Origin: Anaerolineales bacterium
GTDB taxonomy: Bacteria; Chloroflexota; Anaerolineae; UBA7937
Length of the DNA: 11,970 bases
Reading direction: 5' to 3'
Assembly (NCBI GenBank): GCA_030593425.1
Contig: JAUVHF010000034.1
Location: 1-11,970, forward strand
Made by a program: the position numbers and the translations under genes. Below the pieces are notes generated by a model. The model was not told the origin of the DNA. It made no database searches and saw nothing but the letters and a program-made list of their open reading frames with translations. Shown piece by piece: positions 6,945 through 11,970 of the stretch (position 1 is its first letter; each line of letters begins with the position of its first letter).

Positions 6945-8305
6945 CAAAACATCTCACCTTGGCTCAACTGATAGAGGAGGAGACGGGTAACAACATCTAC
7001 TTATGCTACCAGTGCAAGAAGTGCACCAGCGGCTGTCCTTTATCTACGCATTTCGACTTGGAACCCCATCGGATCATGCGGGCCCTCCAGTTGGGGCGAG
7101 AGGAGTTGGCCCTTTCCTCGGCCACTATCTGGCTCTGCGCTTGCTGCCAAACCTGCACCACCCGTTGCCCTGAGGGGCTGGACGTGGCTCGAATCATGGA
7201 TCGGTTGAAGATGGTAGCCTTGGAGCAGGGGATCAAGCCCCAAGTTCCGGAGGTAGCCCTCTTCAATAGAGCCTTCCTACGAGGGGTGAAGTTTCTGGGG
7301 CGCTCCTACGAACTGAGCCTGCTGGGGGAACTTAACCTCCGTACCGGCCAGCCTTTCAAAGATCTCTCCCTGGGTCTCGAACTCCTGCGGAAGGGGAAAC
7401 TGGGAGTTATGCCTCGCTTCGTCCGCCAACCCCGCCGTGTGGCTCCTAGAGCGAAGCCCGATCAGGTAGCCTATTACCCTGGCTGTTCCTTACACTCCGT
7501 CTCCTCGGAGTTCGATATCTCGACGCGAGCGGTCTTCAGTGAGTTGGGGATAGAGTTGGTGGAACCCAAGGGATGGACCTGTTGCGGAAGTACCCCGGCT
7601 CACAGCACCGATCATCTGCTGGCGTTACGCCTTTCTTTGAACAACTTGGCTCTTATAGAGAGGGAGGGGTTCTCCCAGGTAGTCGCCCCTTGCGCTTCCT
7701 GCTTCTCCCGCTTTAGGTCTGCCTTGTGGGATATGAGGCAGGAGCCACAACTGAAGGAGCGGTTAGATCAGGAGAGGGGTTATGACTTTCGAGGATCGGT
7801 AGAGGTTAAGCATATCCTCCAACTTCTTGAGGAATGGCGGGATGAGATATCAGGGAGGGTGAAGGTGCCCCTCGAGGGGCTGAAGGTGGTGAGTTACTAC
7901 GGCTGCCTCATGCGCCTTCCTCCCCAGGCAACCCAGGAGTCGGAGTACCCCATGGTTATGGACCATCTGGTGGAGGCTTTGGGCGCCACCAGTCTCGATT
8001 GGTCATATAAGACGGACTGTTGCGGCGCCACCCTCTCCCTCTCTAGGACAGAGTTGGCTCTTGAACTTTCAGCCAAGATCTTAGGGGATGCGAAGGCCGT
8101 AGGGGCCGATTTAGTGGCCGTGGCCTGTCCCCTCTGCCATACCAATTTAGATTTTCGGCAAGGGCAGATGGGCTTGGAGTTCCAGATGCCTATCCTCTAT
8201 ATCACCCAACTCGTGGGCCTCAGTATGGGGATCAAGAGGCTGGCTCTGGAGAAGCATCTGGTGGATCCTCGAGGTGTGTTGCGGGATAGAGGGCTCTTGG
8301 TCTAG
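6935..8305 (+). CDS. Fused HdrC-HdrB-like heterodisulfide reductase iron-sulfur protein
   Basis: This 456-residue protein joins two Hdr modules. Residues about 10-110 form an HdrC-like part with two CxxCxxCxxxCP ferredoxin motifs (Cys24/27/30/34 and Cys68/71/74/78), which should bind two [4Fe-4S] clusters. Residues about 175-430 form an HdrB-like part with two CCG domains: Cys184, Cys216-Cys217 and CASC; then a GC near 330, Cys362-Cys363 and CPLC. In HdrB these bind noncubane [4Fe-4S] clusters. No transmembrane helix is obvious, unlike DsrMK or HdrDE forms. It lies next to metV/metF as hdr genes do in Moorella-type methylene-THF reductase complexes, so a role as electron donor to MetVF is likely. 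No HdrA or MvhD gene is visible here. The start ATG 6935 lies within the end of cooC. Confidence 0.87.
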   Translation: MAITKHLTLAQLIEEETGNNIYLCYQCKKCTSGCPLSTHFDLEPHRIMRALQLGREELALSSATIWLCACCQTCTTRCPEGLDVARIMDRLKMVALEQGIKPQVPEVALFNRAFLRGVKFLGRSYELSLLGELNLRTGQPFKDLSLGLELLRKGKLGVMPRFVRQPRRVAPRAKPDQVAYYPGCSLHSVSSEFDISTRAVFSELGIELVEPKGWTCCGSTPAHSTDHLLALRLSLNNLALIEREGFSQVVAPCASCFSRFRSALWDMRQEPQLKERLDQERGYDFRGSVEVKHILQLLEEWRDEISGRVKVPLEGLKVVSYYGCLMRLPPQATQESEYPMVMDHLVEALGATSLDWSYKTDCCGATLSLSRTELALELSAKILGDAKAVGADLVAVACPLCHTNLDFRQGQMGLEFQMPILYITQLVGLSMGIKRLALEKHLVDPRGVLRDRGLLV

Positions 8306-8336
8306 AAACCTTAGAGAAGTGAAGGAGGAGTTATAG

Positions 8337-9218
8337 ATGAGCGCCAAGATTATCGATGGCCGGGCGATAGCCAAGGAGATGCGCCAGGAGATCGCCGCGG
8401 AGGTGGAGCAACTGAAGGCGGAGCATGGGATCACGCCGGGACTAGCCACCGTCCTGGTGGGCGAGAAGCCGGCCAGCCAGTCGTATGTCCGCATGAAGAG
8501 ACGCGCCTGCGAGAAAGCCGGCATCCTCTCCTTCGGACACCACCTACCCGAGGAGGCTACTCAGGAGGAGGTGGAGGGGTTGATCCGCGACCTGAGCGCC
8601 GACCCTACCGTCCATGGTATCCTGGTGCAGTTGCCCCTACCCAGGCATTTGGACGAGGAGGCTATATTGGGCTCCGTGGCCTTGGAGAAGGACGTGGATG
8701 GGTTTCATCCCATCAACATCGGTCGCTTAGCGATGAAGGGCCGAGAGCCCCTCTTTGTACCTTGCACCCCTCACGGCTGCATGGTGCTTTTGGAAAGGGC
8801 CGGTGCCCAGATCGAGGGCGCCGAGGCGGTGGTCTTGGGTCGAAGCAACATCGTGGGCTTACCCGTGGCTATGCTCCTCCTGCACGCCAACGCCACGGTG
8901 ACCATCTGCCATTCACGGACCAAGGACCTGCCCGCTGTCTGCCGCAAAGCGGATATCCTCATCGCGGCCGTCGGCCGGCCGGAGATGGTCAAGGCCGACT
9001 GGGTCAAACCCGGCGCCTACGTCATCGATGTCGGTTCCAACAAGGTAGATGACCCAACGACAGAGAAGGGTTATCGCTGGGTGGGCGATGTCGCCTTTGA
9101 CGAGGTGAAAGAGGTTGCTGGCGCCATCAGCCCCTCGCCAGGGGGCGTGGGCCCCATGACCATCACCATGCTTCTCAAGAACACGGTGACCGCCGCCAAG
9201 CGGACGCTGGCTGGCTAG
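8337..9218 (+). CDS. folD: Bifunctional methylene-THF dehydrogenase / methenyl-THF cyclohydrolase
   Basis: This is a full-length 293-residue FolD. It interconverts 5,10-methylene-THF, methenyl-THF and 10-formyl-THF with NAD(P)(H) in the cytoplasm, one step before MetF. Motifs seen are SYVRMKRR with the catalytic Lys54, VQLPLPRH, KDVDGFHPINIGRL, the nucleotide-binding VVLGRSNIVGLPVA and the C-terminal PSPGGVGPMT. AGGAGG lies eight bases before the ATG. The 31-base gap from the Hdr fusion has no terminator, so it belongs to the same operon. It completes the folate part of the methyl branch together with MetF/MetV; formyl-THF synthetase is not in the window. Confidence 0.96.
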   Translation: MSAKIIDGRAIAKEMRQEIAAEVEQLKAEHGITPGLATVLVGEKPASQSYVRMKRRACEKAGILSFGHHLPEEATQEEVEGLIRDLSADPTVHGILVQLPLPRHLDEEAILGSVALEKDVDGFHPINIGRLAMKGREPLFVPCTPHGCMVLLERAGAQIEGAEAVVLGRSNIVGLPVAMLLLHANATVTICHSRTKDLPAVCRKADILIAAVGRPEMVKADWVKPGAYVIDVGSNKVDDPTTEKGYRWVGDVAFDEVKEVAGAISPSPGGVGPMTITMLLKNTVTAAKRTLAG

Positions 9219-9317
9219 AAGCAAGGAGGACCACCCGCAAAGGATGGCGGGCCCTGCCTTCATCTGCAATCCTGACTTCAGGGTAGCGGCATAAGGTGGG
9301 GATCGATTGGCAGGGGC

Positions 9318-9323
9318 AGGAGG
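9318..9323 (+). promoter_or_regulatory. Ribosome binding site of the 61-residue ORF
   Basis: AGGAGG lies eight bases before ATG 9332 and supports that start over the GTG at 9296. The upstream spacer (9219-9317) holds only a weak five-base CCCGC/GCGGG hairpin without a T-run. Confidence 0.65.
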
Positions 9324-9331
9324 TGTGGCCC

Positions 9332-9517
9332 ATGAACGATACCACCCAGGTGATAGAAGATCTGCAACAGGAATTGCAAGCCAAATCCCTCATGTTGACC
9401 GGCTTGGCAATAGAGGATTATGAATGGGAGAGATCGAAACTTCTAAAGGAACTCATCTCCCTTAAGGAAAGGCTGTGGGATCTCAGCGAGCAGGAGGGGA
9501 AAGAAGGGTCAGCCTGA
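9332..9517 (+). CDS. Small charged coiled-coil protein of unknown function
   Basis: This 61-residue ORF is rich in Glu, Leu and Lys, with heptad-like spacing (IEDLQQELQ, then LLKELISLKERLWDLSEQE). It should form two helices joined near GLAIEDYEWER. No cysteine, membrane segment or known motif is seen, and I do not recognise a family. A strong ribosome site and the terminator directly downstream support it as a real last gene of the operon. It could be a small subunit or assembly factor, but that is only position-based. Confidence 0.6.
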   Translation: MNDTTQVIEDLQQELQAKSLMLTGLAIEDYEWERSKLLKELISLKERLWDLSEQEGKEGSA

Positions 9518-9547
9518 TCTTCGCGTTCCTTGTCTGGAATGAGAGAC

Positions 9548-9582
9548 AGGGCTCCATATAGCTGGAGCCCTTAGTTCTTGTT
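9548..9582 (+). terminator. Factor-independent terminator ending the C1 operon
   Basis: A perfect 9-bp stem (AGGGCTCCA paired with TGGAGCCCT, loop TATAGC) is followed by TAGTTCTTGTT, a moderately T-rich tail. It lies between the convergent small ORF and ctaB, so it would stop the + strand operon. On the - strand the tail is less T-rich but could partly serve ctaB. Confidence 0.75.
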
Positions 9583-9591
9583 AGGCCTGGG

Positions 9592-10482
9592 CTACTTGAG
9601 GAGGAGATCTAACATCATGCTGACGAAGAGGATGAGGAGGTAAGGCCCTGACATCTTGAACATTACCCAGGCTTTCTTTCGGGTAGGCCTTATGAACATA
9701 TTGAGGTTGCCCACCACCATGGCCAAACCTGCCACCAGGGCGGTGGTCAAGTAAATGGCCCCCAACCCTCCCACGAAGCCCAAGGCGATGGAGAAGAGGT
9801 AGAGAAGGAGGACGGTGGTCAGCAGGCAGCGGAGCGTGCTCTTCAAGGTGAATACCGCGGGGAGCATGGGCACCTTAACCTTCTTATAATCTTCGCTCCA
9901 GAAGAGGGCCAGGCTCCAGATGTGGCTCGGTATCCATAGGACTACCAGGGCGGCGATCAGGAAGGCTGCAAGGCTGAGGCTACCCTTGACGGCCGCCCAG
10001 CCGAAGAGGGCGGGGATGCCGCCGCTGAACCCTCCCCATATCACGTTGAGGGGGCTCCTCCTCTTCATGAGGAGGCTGTAGATCAGGACGTTGTCGAAAA
10101 AGCCGAAGGCGGCACAGAGGAAGGAGAGGGGGTTGATCAGCCAGGCCAGGATGAAGGAGGCGACGGCCAAGGCCACCCCCCAGTAGAGGGCCCTCTCTGG
10201 AGGGTCTATCCTCCTGGTGGGTAGGGGGCGCCTCTTAGTCCTCTCCATGATTGAATCCATATCCCTGTCGATATAGCAGGTGATGGCGTTGGCTCCCGCG
10301 CAGCCCAGGGTGGCCGCCAAGAGCGCTTGCAGGAGGAGGCTGGGAGGGATAGCCTGCCCTCCAGCGGCTACCACCATCCCGCCCAAAGCGGTGAATACCA
10401 ACAGCGCCACCGAGGGTGGCTTGGTGACCTCTAGGTAGGCTTTGAGGGTGCTGGCGGTCGCCTTCTCGTACCCTTCAACCAT
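9592..10482 (-). CDS. ctaB: Protoheme IX farnesyltransferase (heme O synthase)
   Basis: This 296-residue polytopic membrane protein of the UbiA prenyltransferase family has about nine hydrophobic helices. The first Asp-rich motif is YIDRDMDSIMERTKRRPLP (Asp72, Asp74, Asp76), and the heme O synthase block KRRSPLNVIWGGFSGGIPAL is followed by IPSHIWSLAL and DYKKVKVPMLP, which distinguish CtaB/CyoE from quinone prenyltransferases. It adds a farnesyl group to heme B to make heme O for heme-copper oxidases. The Asn usually found four residues before the first Asp appears to be Thr68 here, though neighbouring Asn65 might compensate. GGTGGGG lies just before the ATG. It follows the DUF763 remnant by 12 bases and runs toward the C1 operon. 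No oxidase subunit genes are nearby. Confidence 0.93.
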   Translation of the reverse strand: MVEGYEKATASTLKAYLEVTKPPSVALLVFTALGGMVVAAGGQAIPPSLLLQALLAATLGCAGANAITCYIDRDMDSIMERTKRRPLPTRRIDPPERALYWGVALAVASFILAWLINPLSFLCAAFGFFDNVLIYSLLMKRRSPLNVIWGGFSGGIPALFGWAAVKGSLSLAAFLIAALVVLWIPSHIWSLALFWSEDYKKVKVPMLPAVFTLKSTLRCLLTTVLLLYLFSIALGFVGGLGAIYLTTALVAGLAMVVGNLNMFIRPTRKKAWVMFKMSGPYLLILFVSMMLDLLLK

Positions 10483-10494
10483 CTCCCCACCTTT

Positions 10495-10827
10495 TCAATA
10501 GTGGATCGCGGGCCTCGTTCTTGCCTCCCACGAAGCCAACCTCCTCAGGGCTGCTAGCCTCTCTCGATCGCCAACCTTAGCCCTTCGGGTTGCCTTCTCC
10601 AAGATCTCAATGGTGCGGTCGTATTGGGCCCGGTCCACAGGATAGGGGTGGCCATCCTTTCCGCCGTGGGTGAAACTGAAGCGGACAGGATCATTGAAAC
10701 TGGGCCGGGCCCCGTAGAGAAGTTCGGAGATGAGACTGAGGCCCCTTATGGTCTTGGGCCCCACCCCCTGCATCCCCAGGAGTTCCTCGAAGTTCTGGGG
10801 TTGTCTCTCATAGGTTGATAGGAATAT
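10495..10827 (-). pseudogene. DUF763 protein, C-terminal remnant (5' part lost)
   Basis: The open frame reads NFEELLGMQGVGPKTIRG, then LISELLYGARPSFNDPVRF, FTHGGKDGHPYPVDR and a basic helical tail. This matches the C-terminal part of DUF763 proteins, which are normally several hundred residues long. Homology-like sequence extends upstream of the first Met (10773) through YERQPQ to about 10812, then the frame hits a TAG at 10828-10830. So only about 105 residues survive and the gene lacks its N-terminal two thirds. The GVGPKT helix-hairpin-helix-like motif suggests nucleic-acid binding, but the family's function is unknown. A shortened product from ATG 10771-10773 (92 residues) could still be made ahead of ctaB. 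The break coincides with a more AT-rich stretch, suggesting deletion or insertion there. Confidence 0.75.
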
Positions 10828-10967
10828 CTACTATAACTATACTCTTTACGCAAAAAGAGGATATCATAGGTCCCTACAAATGTGAAGCCCCACCAATAGT
10901 CCTAGTTACGCCTAAACGGATTCGGGGGAAACTTTAAGGTTTGGCTATTCCCCTGACGGACGATTTC

Positions 10968-10976
10968 TGGTATATT
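10968..10976 (+). promoter_or_regulatory. Possible extended -10 promoter for the zinc-ribbon unit
   Basis: TGGTATATT fits an extended -10 (TGnTATAAT-like) about 57 bases before ATG 11033. No good -35 lies 16-18 bases upstream. The flanking 10828-10967 stretch holds no gene; it contains a tandem TATAGT (on the - strand, about 10830-10841) and AT-rich sequence. Confidence 0.35.
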
Positions 10977-11020
10977 CTGAGTAGGTGGGAGCATTTCAAG
11001 AGTCAGTAGGTTATCCCAGG

Positions 11021-11026
11021 AGGAGG
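11021..11026 (+). promoter_or_regulatory. Ribosome binding site deciding the zinc-ribbon start
   Basis: AGGAGG lies six bases before ATG 11033. The longer in-frame opening from 10985 would overrun this site, so 11033 is chosen. Confidence 0.7.
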
Positions 11027-11032
11027 TCTGCT

Positions 11033-11302
11033 ATGGAAGTCGACCGTGAGAAGGTTGTTGCTTGGCTCAAAGAGAAATGGAAAGTACCGACAGTCTGTCC
11101 AGTATGCGGACACAACAACTGGAACATTCTGGCCCAAGCCTGGGAAGCCAGAGAGTACCACGGTGGCCCTATGATGGCCCGGACTAAACTCCTCCCATTC
11201 GTATCTGTGATGTGCAATTTCTGCGGGCACACCCTGTTGTTCAACGCAATTGCATTGGATGTGGTTGAGCGCCCCCAGGAAGCGGAGGACGAAGATGGCT
11301 AA
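11033..11302 (+). CDS. Small zinc-ribbon protein of unknown function
   Basis: This 89-residue protein has two CxxC knuckles, CPVCGHNNW at about 22-30 and CNFCGHTLLFNAIAL near 62-76, separated by about 37 residues, giving a zinc-ribbon fold. The N-terminal helix (MEVDREKVVAWLKEKWKV) and the acidic tail are unremarkable. Similar small zinc-ribbon proteins occur widely as hypothetical genes; no specific function can be given. It overlaps the start of the next gene by eight bases, so the two are translated together. Arg and Val codon choice looks less biased than in the C1 operon, hinting at a different origin. Confidence 0.72.
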   Translation: MEVDREKVVAWLKEKWKVPTVCPVCGHNNWNILAQAWEAREYHGGPMMARTKLLPFVSVMCNFCGHTLLFNAIALDVVERPQEAEDEDG

Positions 11303-11732
11303 AGAGTCTTCTTCCAAGGGGCAGATGCAAGTCGACTCTCAGCGAACAGTGACCCTTACTACTCTCGCGCCCGAACAAGAGGATCGTTTCGAAATTAGAT
11401 GGATAGACTGGGATAGAATTCAAAGACTCGTCGAGCGTATCACCCCACGAAATGGCTACTTCCGCGACGCAGCGTTTTGCTTCCTGGGGATAGCGATGCC
11501 TGGGGCGATTACCGCAATCACGTACCTGTGCGTATCGCCACCTGTGTCTAGATTGCCTGTAGGCGTTTGGGGCGTCCTTGCAGTTTTGGGGCTGGTCATC
11601 TTCGTGATTTGCTTTGCTATGGACCGGAGGTTAGTTACGTATAGGTCTGTGGATTCGGAGGACATCTTGTATGAGATGCGTTGTCTGGAGCCCCCGCGTC
11701 CCCAATCGCAAGACCTAGTAGCTAGGAGTTAG
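11295..11732 (+). CDS. Small two-helix membrane protein of unknown function
   Basis: This 145-residue protein has a polar N-terminal region (about 1-55, with RFEIRWIDWDRIQRLVERI), two hydrophobic helices (about 58-80 around FCFLGIAMPGAITAITYLCV, and about 88-108 around WGVLAVLGLVIFVICFAMD), then a polar C-terminal tail of some 35 residues. Both ends should face the cytoplasm. ATG 11295 has GGAGG six bases upstream and overlaps the zinc-ribbon stop; the longer opening from 11250 would lie inside that gene. The pair may act together as a small membrane-linked unit, but I recognise no family. Confidence 0.65.
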   Translation: MAKESSSKGQMQVDSQRTVTLTTLAPEQEDRFEIRWIDWDRIQRLVERITPRNGYFRDAAFCFLGIAMPGAITAITYLCVSPPVSRLPVGVWGVLAVLGLVIFVICFAMDRRLVTYRSVDSEDILYEMRCLEPPRPQSQDLVARS

Positions 11733-11776
11733 GACCCCAGGCCAGCCAAAAGAGGATAGGGAGGAAAGGGGGGAAG

Positions 11777-11941
11777 ATGGGCGCAAAGCGGATGGAAACG
11801 ATGGACCCGCCGGCCGAAATGAGGGCCCGTGCCCAGAGGGCCTGTACTCCGGTAGGCCTCGGTAGAGGCTCTACAAAGATACGGACCAGAGAGAGTTCCC
11901 TGGTCCGTATCTATACCCCCTTCGGGACCATAGGGAATTAG
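11777..11941 (+). CDS. Possible 54-residue ORF, unknown
   Basis: An ATG preceded by a G-rich ribosome site (GGAAAGGGGGGAAG) opens a 54-codon frame ending at TAG 11939-11941. The peptide is basic (MGAKRMETMDPP, later LVRIYTPFGTIGN) and matches nothing I know. The frame contains a perfect 13-bp inverted repeat and other hairpins, so the region may instead be structured non-coding DNA or RNA. Treat as tentative. Confidence 0.3.
   Translation: MGAKRMETMDPPAEMRARAQRACTPVGLGRGSTKIRTRESSLVRIYTPFGTIGN
11877..11912. repeat. Perfect 13-bp inverted repeat with 10-base loop
   Basis: AGATACGGACCAG and its exact complement CTGGTCCGTATCT are separated by AGAGAGTTCC. No T-run follows, so it is not a classic terminator. 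Two smaller hairpins lie upstream: GCCC-AGA-GGGC at 11831-11841 and GCCTC-GGTA-GAGGC at 11856-11869, the latter competing with GTAGAG-G-CTCTAC at 11862-11874. It could be an RNA element, a protein site or the end of a mobile element. Confidence 0.65.
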
Positions 11942-11970
11942 ATTTTGACTATTCGCTCTCTTTGCTCCTC

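Noticed and set aside
9219..9331. Possible riboswitch or leader between folD and the small ORF
   Set aside because: Only a weak five-base stem is present, with no known riboswitch core and no terminator-antiterminator pair.
1..11970. CRISPR array or transposase gene
   Set aside because: No regularly spaced direct repeats were seen, and none of the reading frames shows transposase or integrase motifs.

Overview
The window looks like chromosomal DNA of a bacterium that fixes or oxidises C1 units through the Wood-Ljungdahl (reductive acetyl-CoA) pathway. Strong AGGAGG-type ribosome sites, short spacers, overlapping genes and a factor-independent terminator point to Bacteria rather than Archaea. 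The gene set (NiFe hydrogenase, MetV/MetF, CooC, an HdrC-HdrB fusion, FolD) fits an anaerobic or microaerophilic, hydrogen-using lineage such as some Chloroflexota or other uncultured acetogen-like groups. The phylum cannot be fixed from the sequence alone. A heme O synthase gene nearby hints that the organism, or its recent ancestors, also makes an O- or A-type heme for a terminal oxidase.

Region 1 (2-9570, + strand) reads as one long operon with no obvious internal promoter or terminator. It holds the 3' end of a NiFe-hydrogenase small subunit; a membrane histidine kinase with an N-terminal cyclic-nucleotide-binding-like domain and a RegB-type GGxxNPF quinone motif; a first MetF-type methylene-THF reductase; two tandem stand-alone receiver proteins; MetV; a second MetF overlapping metV; a small calcineurin-like phosphoesterase; a CooC-type nickel-insertion ATPase; a fused HdrC-HdrB iron-sulfur protein; FolD; and a 61-residue coiled-coil protein. 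A 9-bp stem terminator closes the unit. The enzymes cover methenyl/methylene-THF interconversion (FolD) and methylene-THF reduction (MetF/MetV, perhaps fed with electrons by HdrCB). CooC supports maturation of a CO dehydrogenase that is not in the window. The kinase and receivers would let the cell tune this unit to redox state.

Region 2 (9592-10827, - strand) is convergent. It holds ctaB (heme O synthase), preceded by only the C-terminal third or so of a DUF763 gene, whose 5' part is gone.

Region 3 (about 10828-11970) is more AT-rich at its left edge and looks like accessory DNA. It has a possible extended -10 promoter, a two-gene unit (zinc-ribbon protein, then a small two-helix membrane protein), and a tail with a perfect 13-bp inverted repeat lying inside a possible 54-residue ORF.

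The most notable features are the redox-signalling module embedded in a methylene-THF reductase operon, the duplicated MetF around one MetV, and the truncation junction at DUF763.
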